Source: Hyphomicrobiales bacterium (GTDB taxonomy: Bacteria; Pseudomonadota; Alphaproteobacteria; Rhizobiales; Beijerinckiaceae). Taken from it: DNA of 64,000 nt. Location: NCBI GenBank assembly GCA_019075865.1, contig JAGXAN010000002.1:372001-436000 (forward strand), written 5' to 3'. Shown in pieces: positions 54,262 through 63,470 of this stretch. The notes beneath the pieces are model-generated. The model was not told the origin of the DNA. It made no database searches and saw only the letters and a program-made list of their open reading frames with translations. The position numbers were made by a program, and so were the translations under genes. How positions within the stretch are numbered: position 1 is the stretch's first letter; each line of letters opens with the position of its first letter.

Positions 54262-54882
54262 GTGAGGGCCATTTCACAACCGGATTTTACGCATGAACAG
54301 ACGGCCATGGCGCGCGGCTTTCGCTGGATCGCGGGGGTGGACGAGGTGGGTCGTGGGCCGCTCGCCGGCCCGGTCACCGCCGCCGCCGTTATCCTTGACC
54401 CTGACAATATCCCGCCGGGGCTGAATGATTCCAAGCAATTGCGTCCCGCCCGCCGCGACGCGCTTTATGATTTGATTCTCGAAAAAGCACTGGCTGTCTC
54501 GGTTGCCAGTGTCCCGGCGGCGATGATTGACCGGGTCAACATTCGCCAGGCCAGCCTTCGCGCCATGGAAATGGCGGTTCGCGGTCTGGATTTGCCGCCG
54601 CAATTCATTTTCGTGGATGGGCGCGATGTCCCGCCGCATTTTGCCGCGCCAGCCGCCGCGATCATTAAAGGCGACGCCAAGGTGATGACAATTGCCGCCG
54701 CCTCCATAATTGCGAAAGTCACCCGAGATCGCCTCATGAAAAAATATGCAAGGCTTTGGCCCGGCTATGGCTTTGAAAAGCACATGGGTTACGCCACCGC
54801 CCAGCATCTGAAAGCCTTGGCTTTGCAGGGGCCCTGCCGGTTGCATCGCTTCAGTTTTGCCCCGATTGCGCCGCGCAACTGA
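54262..54882 (+). CDS. rnhB: Ribonuclease HII
   Basis: 206 residues from the GTG at 54262, chosen because the conserved PDFTHEQ segment starts just after; ATG 54307 and TTG 54208 are alternatives. The motif GVDEVGRGPLAGPV supplies the catalytic D and E, and DGRD plus the later SIIAKVTRDRLM supply the remaining acidic residues. It nicks at ribonucleotides embedded in DNA. Located between the radical SAM gene and ccrM, a typical Hyphomicrobiales order. Confidence 0.92.
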   Translation: MRAISQPDFTHEQTAMARGFRWIAGVDEVGRGPLAGPVTAAAVILDPDNIPPGLNDSKQLRPARRDALYDLILEKALAVSVASVPAAMIDRVNIRQASLRAMEMAVRGLDLPPQFIFVDGRDVPPHFAAPAAAIIKGDAKVMTIAAASIIAKVTRDRLMKKYARLWPGYGFEKHMGYATAQHLKALALQGPCRLHRFSFAPIAPRN

Positions 54883-54904
54883 GCGCCAACAATATCCCGC
54901 CGCA

Positions 54905-55031
54905 TTAACCAAATTTTCTTATTCTTGTGTTGACGCGCGCCTAAACTATTCAAATTGCAAACAAATTTTAATCAAACTGTTCAAAAAAGAGACGGCAGAT
55001 TTATCCGTCCCTAAACCGCATCTTTAACCAA
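54905..55031. promoter_or_regulatory. Three TTAAYCAA repeats upstream of ccrM
   Basis: TTAACCAA at 54905-54912 and 55024-55031, and TTAATCAA at 54968-54975, all on the plus strand, resemble CtrA half-sites (TTAACCAT) without a perfect TTAA-N7-TTAA partner. No GANTC occurs between the rnhB stop and the ccrM start, unlike the methylation-sensitive ccrM leader of Caulobacter. CtrA control of ccrM is known in Caulobacter; here it is a suggestion. Confidence 0.3.
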
Positions 55032-55063
55032 GTTCCGCATATTCACGACTGTTAGTTGCGTAA

Positions 55064-56269
<1,206 letters not shown>

Positions 56270-56289
56270 ACATTTGCCGCCCAAGGTCG

Positions 56290-56517
56290 CTAATCAAATT
56301 CGATGGCAATGCCCAACTTGTCTGCCGCCGTCTCGATGCCAGCGGCAATCGCGCGCAAATCATCTAGGCTGATTTCCATGCCATCATCCGGTGCCGCCCA
56401 ATGGCTTGCGTCATCCAATGACACAATCATCACATCATCCTCGTTCGCCAGCGGCAGAATGAGGGTTTTTTGCCCATCCATAACCAGAATGTGGTCGGCT
56501 TTGATTTCAAACTTCAT
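56290..56517 (-). CDS. Small protein, Imm74-like (immunity-protein-type fold)
   Basis: 75 residues from the ATG at 56517, which overlaps the mutY stop by 4 bases (ATGA). The layout is three beta-strands (KADHILVMDGQKTLILPL, DDVMIVSLDD), then SHWAAPDDGMEISLDDLRAI and a C-terminal helix. W-x2-P then a helix with I-x-L-x2-L recalls the Imm74 immunity proteins, with an acidic surface. No toxin gene is nearby. A longer frame extends to 56982 but is inside mutY. Function unknown; the match is from memory of the family pattern. Confidence 0.65.
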   Translation of the reverse strand: MKFEIKADHILVMDGQKTLILPLANEDDVMIVSLDDASHWAAPDDGMEISLDDLRAIAAGIETAADKLGIAIEFD

Positions 56518-57572
56518 TGGCTCTCCCGCCACTTCGCCAGAACTTTGCGCATCAGGCTTGGTAGCGCCTCGAACTCCAATTGTGCAAGCCCAACCCATCG
56601 CATTCCGTTTGGCGCAGCCATGTCGGCGGCTTGGCCAGAGTGAACGGTCAGCGACAGCGAAAAATGCGTAAAGACGTGGGTGACCTCGCCTTTTAATTCT
56701 TGCCAGGCCAGCGGCAAGGGCGGCAAAGCCTGCCCCTGCGCGTCTTTGGTCGCCCAGCCCGAATGCGGCAGGCACGTCATGCCACCAAACAGGCCTCGTG
56801 GCCCGTTGGTCTGCACCAGCACCGACCCATCTAGCTTTTGCGCGATATAGACATGCCCCTGCCGGTGCGGGCGGGTCACTTTTTCGGCCCGTCGCGGGTA
56901 GGTTGCGGCATTGCCCGCCTTTGCGGCTAGGCAGTCCGCCTGCAACGGGCAGGCGGTGCAATTCGGGCTTTTGACCGCGCAAAGTGTTGCGCCAATGTCC
57001 ATCAAGGCCTGCGCAAAATCGCCGGCATGGCGCGCGGGCGTCAGGCTCGCCATGTGGCTGCGTATTTCCGGCTTTGCCTTGGGCAAGGGTGCCTCCAGCG
57101 CGAACATGCGGGTCATGATCCGTTCGATATTGCCATCGACCACGACCGCGCTGGCTCCAAACGCCATGGCGGCAATCGCCGCTGCCGTATAGGGGCCAAT
57201 ACCCGGTAATTTCAGCAATTGGGCTTCACGGCGCGGAAATTCGCCGCCATGTTCGGCGCAAATCAATTGAGCGCAGGCGTGCAGGTTGCGCGCGCGACTG
57301 TAATAGCCAAGACCTGCCCAAGCCTGCATGATGGCCTCAGGCTCGGCCCGCGCCAATGCCGCAACGTCAGGCCATTTTTGCAAAAAATTGAAATAATAGG
57401 GGGTGGCCGTCGCCACATTGGTCTGCTGCAGCATGATTTCGGACAGCCATACCCGGTAAGGCTCAGCCAATTGTCCTGGCGGTGCCCGCCACGGCAGTTT
57501 GCGATGCGCTTGGCCATACCAATCCAGCACGCGTTGCGTGGGCGTTGCAAATGTTTGCGGGGCGTTTAACAT
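56514..57572 (-). CDS. mutY: A/G-specific adenine glycosylase MutY
   Basis: 352 residues. The helix-hairpin-helix region is LPGIGPYTAAAIAAMAFG; the catalytic residues are in LQQTNV and VDGNIERI; the [4Fe-4S] ligands are CAVKSPNCTACPLQADC (C-x6-C-x2-C-x5-C); the C-terminal Nudix-like domain recognises 8-oxoG. It removes adenine mispaired with 8-oxoguanine. The start codon (57570-57572) sits in a CATG shared with an ATG on the other strand. Confidence 0.94.
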   Translation of the reverse strand: MLNAPQTFATPTQRVLDWYGQAHRKLPWRAPPGQLAEPYRVWLSEIMLQQTNVATATPYYFNFLQKWPDVAALARAEPEAIMQAWAGLGYYSRARNLHACAQLICAEHGGEFPRREAQLLKLPGIGPYTAAAIAAMAFGASAVVVDGNIERIMTRMFALEAPLPKAKPEIRSHMASLTPARHAGDFAQALMDIGATLCAVKSPNCTACPLQADCLAAKAGNAATYPRRAEKVTRPHRQGHVYIAQKLDGSVLVQTNGPRGLFGGMTCLPHSGWATKDAQGQALPPLPLAWQELKGEVTHVFTHFSLSLTVHSGQAADMAAPNGMRWVGLAQLEFEALPSLMRKVLAKWRESQ

Positions 57573-57615
57573 GGCCTTTCATAGTCCGGCATTTGCCGCC
57601 CGTCGAGATAGCGCA

Positions 57616-58185
57616 ATGCCCCGTCCACCCCGTGCCTTCACACCAAGCGCCAAACCTTTCGCGGGAAAACACTGGGCACGGCCTTTGGCAGAACTGATCG
57701 GCTCGGCGATGGACCCGGCCATTGCCAAGCGCGGATTTACCGAAACCTCGCTCCTGTTGAATTTTGACGAGATCGTCGGGCCGCGTATTGCCCGACATTG
57801 TGAACCCATCCAGTTGCAGTTTCGCCCGCGCGCCAAGGATGCGGGCGGACGCGACCTTCAGGAGCCCGCAACGCTGATTTTACGGGTGGAGGGTGCCTTT
57901 GCGCTGGAAATCCAGCATTTGTCACCCACCATCATCGAGCGCGTCAACGCGCATTTCGGCTGGGCCTGCATCGGCCGCCTGCGCCTGAAACAGGGGCCCT
58001 TGAACCGCAACAAACCGCCTGTCACGAAGCCGCCACCGGATGCGCACATGCAGGCCAAGGCCGGCGAATATACGGGTGGCATTGAAGATGATGAATTGCG
58101 CCTCTCGCTCACCCGTCTGGGTGCACGGGTCATTCAGGCGGCTGCCATGGCCGCAACCCCACAAAAAAAACCGTCAGGGCGCTAA
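57616..58185 (+). CDS. DUF721 (DciA-like) domain protein
   Basis: 189 residues from ATG 57616; an ATG at 57571 would overlap the mutY start codon and add 15 residues. The DUF721 core starts RPLAELIGSAMDPAIAKRGF and includes ILRVEGAFALEIQHLSPTIIERVNAHFG (written here in parts: ILRVEGAFALEIQH and LSPTIIERVNA). DUF721 proteins include DciA, the loader of replicative helicase in many bacteria; the alphaproteobacterial versions are related but not proven to do this. It lies between mutY and the DsbA-like gene. Confidence 0.82.
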   Translation: MPRPPRAFTPSAKPFAGKHWARPLAELIGSAMDPAIAKRGFTETSLLLNFDEIVGPRIARHCEPIQLQFRPRAKDAGGRDLQEPATLILRVEGAFALEIQHLSPTIIERVNAHFGWACIGRLRLKQGPLNRNKPPVTKPPPDAHMQAKAGEYTGGIEDDELRLSLTRLGARVIQAAAMAATPQKKPSGR

Positions 58186-58272
58186 TTCTGTGCGCTTTGC
58201 CGGGTGCAATTATCGTTGAAATGCCATATTGGTTTGACAATGTCGCTCATCATTGGAACGAGGATTTCTATC

Positions 58273-58935
58273 ATGTTAATGCAACCCAATACCCGGCGAA
58301 ACTTTCTTCAGCTCGCTGCCAAGGCGGGCATTACAGTTTCAGGAGCCGGGTTGGTGCTCGGCGGGCTGAGCGCGCCGGCATTTGCGCAAGGCCCCGACTT
58401 TACGATGCAGCAATTGATGGTGCCGATGCCGCTGAAAGACCTGCCAATCGGCAAGGATGATGCGCCGATTACGGTGGTCGAATATGCTTCCATGACCTGC
58501 CCGCATTGCGCTGAATTCCAGAAAGTCACCTTCCCGAAACTGAAGTCGGACTATATTGATACGGGTAAAGCCAGATATATCTTGCGTGAATTCCCGCTGG
58601 ACCCATTGGCGACCGCCGCATTCATGATTGCGCGCTATGCGGGGGATGACAAGCGTAACGCCGTTGTCGATCTCCTGTTCGCCAATCAGGACAAATGGGT
58701 CTATGTCGACAAGCAGGTCGATGGCATGACGAAATTGCTGACCCAGGCAGGCATTACCAAAGACCAGATCGACAAATGCCTCGCCGACAAGCAGCTCTAC
58801 GATAATGTCAACAAGATGCGTGACATTGGCGCGGACAGCTTCAAAATTGATTCCACGCCCACTTTCTTTATCAATGGTCGCCGCCATGAGGGCGATTTTG
58901 CGCCAGCCGATCTGCCCAAAATCATCGTCGCGTAG
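58273..58935 (+). CDS. DsbA-family thioredoxin-like protein, Tat-exported
   Basis: 220 residues from ATG 58273, with GAGG at 58260-58263. The N-terminus has a twin-arginine motif TRRNFLQL, then a hydrophobic stretch to APAFA, so Tat export folded is likely. The mature thioredoxin fold carries CPHC (in [12 protein letters not shown]) and a cis-Pro near STPTFF. It likely oxidises or isomerises disulfides in the periplasm. The ScsC/BdbD-like DsbA group uses this CPHC. It is followed directly by the hydrolase gene. Confidence 0.87.
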   Translation: MLMQPNTRRNFLQLAAKAGITVSGAGLVLGGLSAPAFAQGPDFTMQQLMVPMPLKDLPIGKDDAPITVVEYASMTCPHCAEFQKVTFPKLKSDYIDTGKARYILREFPLDPLATAAFMIARYAGDDKRNAVVDLLFANQDKWVYVDKQVDGMTKLLTQAGITKDQIDKCLADKQLYDNVNKMRDIGADSFKIDSTPTFFINGRRHEGDFAPADLPKIIVA

Positions 58936-58940
58936 TGACA

Positions 58941-59846
58941 ATGGCCGATCTCGCCGATCTTTTTCCCGGCTTTGCCAGTCATTGGCTTGACGCACCCTGC
59001 GGGCGGATATTTGGCCGCTCGAAAGGGCAGGGTGCGCCGCTGGTGCTGTTGCACGGCTATCCGCAAACCCATGTCATGTGGCACAAGATAGCGGCGCAAC
59101 TGGCCGAGAAATTTCGGGTCATTGTCCTGGATCTGCGTGGCTACGGCTGGTCGAGTGCGCCCGCCAGCCAAAAGGGCGAGGGCTATACCAAACGGGTTAT
59201 GGCCGAGGACATCATTGCGGCCCTCGACCAATTGGGCATCGCCCGGTTCTCCGTTGTTGGGCATGATCGCGGCGGCCGGGTCGGCTATCGCTTGGCCTTG
59301 GACCACAAGGGCCGCGTCGACAAGCTGGCGGTCGTCGACATTGTCCCCACCTATGAAATGTGGGCACGGATGGATGCCGCGCGGGCCATGCAGGCCTATC
59401 ACTGGCTGTTTCTGGCGCAGCCCGAGCCAATGCCCGAAAACCTCATTGGCAAGAGCCCGACCGAATATCTTGACCACACCCTTGCCAGTTGGACCGCGAG
59501 CGGTGATCTCAAATCCTTTGATCCCCGCGCATTGAACCATTACCGGGCCTCGTTCAACGATCCGACGCGGATTCATGCCGCCTGCGAGGATTATCGCGCC
59601 GGCGCAACTTTGGATCACGATTATGATGCGAAGGATTTGGCCGCCGGCAACAAGATAATCGTGCCGCTTCTGGCCCTATGGGGCGAAACCGGCATCGCTG
59701 CCAAAGCCCCGCAAGGCACGCCTTCGCCGCTGGATCTATGGCGGAAATGGGGAACGCAAGTGCAAGGCACCGCCCTGAAAGGCGGGCATTTTCTGCCTGA
59801 GGAAAACCCCGATGCCACCCTTGAAGCCTTGATGGGATTTCTGTGA
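58941..59846 (+). CDS. Alpha/beta hydrolase, haloacetate-dehalogenase-like
   Basis: 301 residues from ATG 58941 (GTG 58935 is possible). Every active-site residue I know from the Rhodopseudomonas fluoroacetate dehalogenase is conserved with almost identical numbering: D109 nucleophile (GHDRGGR), R110, R113, D133, H154, W155, W184, Y218 and H283 (GGHF). Those enzymes displace halide from short haloacids, including fluoride from fluoroacetate. The cytoplasmic location is implied by no signal peptide. The stop overlaps the patatin gene (GTGA). Confidence 0.85.
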   Translation: MADLADLFPGFASHWLDAPCGRIFGRSKGQGAPLVLLHGYPQTHVMWHKIAAQLAEKFRVIVLDLRGYGWSSAPASQKGEGYTKRVMAEDIIAALDQLGIARFSVVGHDRGGRVGYRLALDHKGRVDKLAVVDIVPTYEMWARMDAARAMQAYHWLFLAQPEPMPENLIGKSPTEYLDHTLASWTASGDLKSFDPRALNHYRASFNDPTRIHAACEDYRAGATLDHDYDAKDLAAGNKIIVPLLALWGETGIAAKAPQGTPSPLDLWRKWGTQVQGTALKGGHFLPEENPDATLEALMGFL

Positions 59847-60781
59847 GCCGCATGCGCGCCCATCCTGGAAGGTTGCGGTCCGGCTCGCTCCGCGATGTAA
59901 CGCCGGAACGACCGCCCATAACGGTGCCCCGCGCCAGTCATGGTGCCAGTTCCTACCCGAGCGTGGCGCTGGCGCTGGGGGGTGGTGGTGCGCGCGGCCT
60001 CGCCCATATTGTCGTGCTGGAAACCCTTGACGAAATGGGCATAAGGCCGGTTCTGATTTCGGGAACTTCCATGGGCGGCATTATTGGCGCAGCCTATGCC
60101 GCCGGGATCAGCGGTGCCGAAATTCGCAAGCATGTGCTGAGTTTGGTGCGCGATCGCTCGGACGTGATGGCTCGCCTGTTGAAGGCGCGGGTCGGGCGCT
60201 TCGCTGATCTTCTGGCCGGGCGGATGAGCAATCCGGTGTTGCTGGATGGCGAGATTTTTCTCGATCATTTCTGGCCGCGTGCCGTGCCCAATCGTTTTGA
60301 AGATTTGCAAACCCCCTTCATCGCGGTCGCCACTGACTTTATGGGACGCCAGCAAGCTGCCATATCGACCGGGCCGTTGGCACCCGCCGTCGCCGGCTCC
60401 ATGGCGATTCCCGGTCTGATCAAGCCAGTGGAATTTGATGGGATGATCCTTGTCGATGGCGGTGCCGTCAATCCGCTGCCTTTCGATCATTTGATGGGCA
60501 AAGCCGAGATCGTCATCGCCGTCGATGTCACCGGCGGCCCGGTTGCCGACAGCATTCAGGTGCCTAAACCATTTGAGGCCATGTTCGGATCCGCGCAGAT
60601 CATGATGGGTGCCATCACCAATCAAATGCTACGGGTCAGTTCGCCCGACATTCTCATCCGCCCGCCGGTGGATCAGTTTCGCGTGCTGGATTTCTTCAAG
60701 GCCAGCCAGATTTTGGAAGCGGCGGCCCCCACTGCCGTGCAAATCCGCAAAGCGCTCGAATTGCGTCTGACCAAGGCCTGA
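59843..60781 (+). CDS. Patatin-like phospholipase, RssA type
   Basis: 312 residues from a GTG at 59843, overlapping the hydrolase stop by 4 bases; ATG 59852 is an alternative. The oxyanion motif GGGGARG (47-52), nucleophile GTSMGG (S76) and catalytic DGG ([10 protein letters not shown]) are intact. The family hydrolyses lysophospholipids or phospholipids. The substrate and role here are unknown. The first 38 residues are hydrophilic, with no signal peptide. Confidence 0.85.
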   Translation: MSRMRAHPGRLRSGSLRDVTPERPPITVPRASHGASSYPSVALALGGGGARGLAHIVVLETLDEMGIRPVLISGTSMGGIIGAAYAAGISGAEIRKHVLSLVRDRSDVMARLLKARVGRFADLLAGRMSNPVLLDGEIFLDHFWPRAVPNRFEDLQTPFIAVATDFMGRQQAAISTGPLAPAVAGSMAIPGLIKPVEFDGMILVDGGAVNPLPFDHLMGKAEIVIAVDVTGGPVADSIQVPKPFEAMFGSAQIMMGAITNQMLRVSSPDILIRPPVDQFRVLDFFKASQILEAAAPTAVQIRKALELRLTKA

Positions 60782-60840
60782 GTGCGCTGTCCATGCGCAA
60801 TAGGCAGCCCTATTCGCCACAATACCCTGTCGGAGACATG

Positions 60841-61287
60841 ATGTATAAAATCGAGCGGCTGAAAAAAGATGATTACGCTGATTGGCTGCCGCTCTGGCAG
60901 GGTTATCTGGCCTTTTACAAGGCCAATGTAGCCGCCGATACCACACAGAACAGTTTTGCCAGACTTACCGGCGGCGACGAGCCAATGGGTGGGTTCATCC
61001 TGCGTGATGAAACAGGCCATGCGCAAGGCATTGTACATTGGATCATGCACCGCTCCACTTGGACGCAAGGCGATTATTGCTATCTGCAGGACTTGTTTGT
61101 CGCGGATTCAGGTCGTGGCAAGGGGGCTGGTCGCGCCTTGATTGAAGCGGTCGCCGCCAAAGCCATCGCGCACGATTGCTCACGTGTTTATTGGCTGACC
61201 CATGAAACCAACCTTGACGCGATTGCGCTTTACAACAAGGTTGCGAGCCGCTCCGGCTTTATCCAGTTTGTGCGCAAACTGGTGTGA
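60841..61287 (+). CDS. GNAT-family N-acetyltransferase
   Basis: 148 residues from ATG 60841, which lies 5 nt after GGAG (60832-60835); ATG 60838 is next to it. Acetyl-CoA-binding motif A appears as CYLQDLFVADSGRGKGAGRAL, with the Q/R-x-x-G-x-G/A pattern at SGRGKGAG. Motif B continues to YWLTHETNLDAIALYNKV. The acceptor is unknown; small-molecule or polyamine acetylation is typical for this group. Confidence 0.85.
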   Translation: MYKIERLKKDDYADWLPLWQGYLAFYKANVAADTTQNSFARLTGGDEPMGGFILRDETGHAQGIVHWIMHRSTWTQGDYCYLQDLFVADSGRGKGAGRALIEAVAAKAIAHDCSRVYWLTHETNLDAIALYNKVASRSGFIQFVRKLV

Positions 61288-61296
61288 GGCGCGCGG

Positions 61297-61755
61297 TCAG
61301 CGTTTGGTAGCAAAAAACGCTTGCAGCAGCGACTCTGCTTCACTGGCGCGCAGGCCCGACACGACCTCGGGTGCATGATGGCAGGTAGGTGAATTGTAAA
61401 GCCGGACCCCGCTTTCCACCGCCCCGCCTTTGGGGTCCAGCGCGGCAAAATACAAACGCCGGATTCGCGCAAAGGATATGGCAGCGGCGCACATCGGGCA
61501 CGGCTCCAGCGTCACATAGAGGTCGCAGCCGGTCAGCCGCTCCTGGCCCAGCACCTTTGATGCGCGGCGGATAACCTCCATTTCGGCATGGGCGGTGCAA
61601 TCATTTTGGGCGCGCGTCAGATTGCCCGCTTCCGCCACAATGCGGCCATCCAGCACCAGCGCAGCGCCAATCGGCACTTCGCCGCGCGCCTCCGCTTGCC
61701 GGGCTTGGGCAAAGGCGCGGGTCATCGGATCGTCTTTTTCGTTTTTTATAGCCAT
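61297..61755 (-). CDS. tadA: tRNA adenosine(34) deaminase TadA
   Basis: 152 residues. Zinc-site motifs HAEM and PCPMC with the catalytic Glu are intact, and the C-terminal half (RLYNSPTCHHAPEVVSGL) fits TadA rather than cytidine deaminase. It converts A34 of tRNA-Arg(ACG) to inosine. The start is either 61755 or the internal ATG at 61725. Divergent from rluB. Confidence 0.93.
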   Translation of the reverse strand: MAIKNEKDDPMTRAFAQARQAEARGEVPIGAALVLDGRIVAEAGNLTRAQNDCTAHAEMEVIRRASKVLGQERLTGCDLYVTLEPCPMCAAAISFARIRRLYFAALDPKGGAVESGVRLYNSPTCHHAPEVVSGLRASEAESLLQAFFATKR

Positions 61756-61797
61756 AACTCTCCCCTTTTGCCGCGCTCTCTGTTATCACAATTTCCT

Positions 61798-63465
61798 ATG
61801 GAACATCGCAACTCTGGCCCGCGCCGCCCCGACCGCTCACATTTTTCGGCAAAACCCGCCCGCGCTTACGACGGCGAGGGTGGAGGCAAAGACGGCCAAA
61901 AGCCGAGTAAGCCGGCGGGCCAGCGCCCCTCTGGCCCCAAATCTGGCCCCAAGCCCGGCCCGAAACCCGGCGCCAAACCCACCGAAGTTGCCGAGCGGCC
62001 CAATGATGCGCAACGCATCGCCAAGGTCATGGCGCGCGCGGGCCTGTGCTCGCGTCGCGATGCGGAAAACTGGATTGGTCAGGGCCGCGTCGATGTCAAT
62101 GGCGTCACGCTGACCAGCCCCGCCTTCAATGTCACCCCCGGTGATCGAATCCGCGTGGACAATGTGCCGCTGAATGCGCGCGAGCGCACCCGGCTGTTTG
62201 CATTCCACAAGCCGCGTGGTTTTGTCACCACCGACCGTGATCCCGAAGGCCGCGCCACCATTTTCGACCATCTCGCCGATGTGGTGCCGCTGGGCTCCAC
62301 GCAGAAGCTGCCGCGACTGGTTACCATTGGCCGGCTCGATATCAACACCGAAGGCCTGTTGTTGCTGACCAATGATGGCGGCCTCGCCCGCGTGCTCGAA
62401 CTGCCTTCCACGGGCTGGCTGCGCCGCTACCGCGTTCGCGCCAATGGCAGCATTGATCAAGTGACACTGAATGGCCTGCGCGATGGCATCACCATTGATG
62501 GTGTCGATTACATAGGTATTGAGGCAATACTGGACCGCGTGCAGGGGGCCAATGTCTGGTTGACCATGGGCCTGCGTGAAGGCAAAAACCGCGAAATCAA
62601 GCGCGTGCTGGAGCATCTGGGGCTGGCGGTTACCCGGCTCATCCGCATTTCCTATGGGCCTTTTCAGCTAGGCGAGTTGGAAATTGGGGCTGTCGAGGAA
62701 ATCAAGACCCGCGTGCTGCGCGATCAATTGGGGGCCAATCTTGCCGCCGAAGCCGGGGCAGATTTTGACGGCCCCCTGCATGAGGCCGTGCCCGAAGCCA
62801 GTCAATGGCGCGCGGAAAAGGCTCGCCCGCTTGGCCTGAAGGAAGCGCGCGTGCAAACCGAACCCGATATCCGCGAACGACCGGCCCCCGGACCGCGCAA
62901 GCATGTGGCGACCATGCGCGCCGAACGCGCCAGCGCCCAAAAGCACGGCGAACGCACCAAGATCCAGCGCAGCGCCACCGAAGACCGCAAGGGCCGCGAA
63001 GTGCGTGTCGAGCGCGTGGTTGCCGCCCGTCCGCCGCGTGAACATTGGCGCGGCGAGGCTGAACCGGCACCAACCCGCAATGGCGAGCGCTTCGCCAAGC
63101 AGCGCACGGCGGGCCAGCCGGAACGCAAAACCCGTGGCCGCGAGGACCTTGACACACGCCCGCCGCGCCGTGACGGCGAAAAGGATGGCCGCTTCCGTGG
63201 CGAACGTCGCCCGGGCGGCGACCGCGACAAGCCCTTTGGCGATAAAGTTCGCCGCCCGCGATTTGGCGAAGCGGAAACCGATACCGGCCGGGCCCGCCCG
63301 CCGCGCGGCGAAGGCGCGCCGGAGCGGCGCGGTTCAGGCAAGCCATCCTTTGGTAAATCAGGCGCAGGCAAGCCAAGTTTTGGCAAATCGGGTCCCGGCA
63401 GATCAGGCTCAGGCAAACCGCGGTTTGACAAGCCCTCTGGCGATCGCCCGCGCGGAAAGCGCTGA
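61798..63465 (+). CDS. rluB: Ribosomal large subunit pseudouridine synthase (RluB/RsuA type) with long basic tail
   Basis: 555 residues from ATG 61798; the frame extends upstream to 61588 but overlaps tadA. The S4 domain (about 65-115) begins RIAKVMARAGLCSRRDAENW. The catalytic domain has GRLDINTEGLLLLTNDG with D181. The catalytic part ends near 305, typical of RluB. The last 250 residues are a Lys/Arg/Gly/Pro-rich disordered tail with tandem GKPSFGKSG-like repeats at the end, longer than most RluB tails; it may bind RNA. It modifies U2605 in 23S rRNA, by homology. Confidence 0.9.
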   Translation: MEHRNSGPRRPDRSHFSAKPARAYDGEGGGKDGQKPSKPAGQRPSGPKSGPKPGPKPGAKPTEVAERPNDAQRIAKVMARAGLCSRRDAENWIGQGRVDVNGVTLTSPAFNVTPGDRIRVDNVPLNARERTRLFAFHKPRGFVTTDRDPEGRATIFDHLADVVPLGSTQKLPRLVTIGRLDINTEGLLLLTNDGGLARVLELPSTGWLRRYRVRANGSIDQVTLNGLRDGITIDGVDYIGIEAILDRVQGANVWLTMGLREGKNREIKRVLEHLGLAVTRLIRISYGPFQLGELEIGAVEEIKTRVLRDQLGANLAAEAGADFDGPLHEAVPEASQWRAEKARPLGLKEARVQTEPDIRERPAPGPRKHVATMRAERASAQKHGERTKIQRSATEDRKGREVRVERVVAARPPREHWRGEAEPAPTRNGERFAKQRTAGQPERKTRGREDLDTRPPRRDGEKDGRFRGERRPGGDRDKPFGDKVRRPRFGEAETDTGRARPPRGEGAPERRGSGKPSFGKSGAGKPSFGKSGPGRSGSGKPRFDKPSGDRPRGKR

Positions 63466-63470
63466 TTTTC

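Noticed and set aside
61588-61797. 70-residue extension of RluB
   Set aside because: It runs opposite tadA and contains no S4-domain sequence; ATG 61798 fits RluB proteins.
63280-63465. Repeats near the end of rluB as a CRISPR array
   Set aside because: The repeats are short, in frame, and encode GKPSFGKSG-like units, with no spacers or cas genes.
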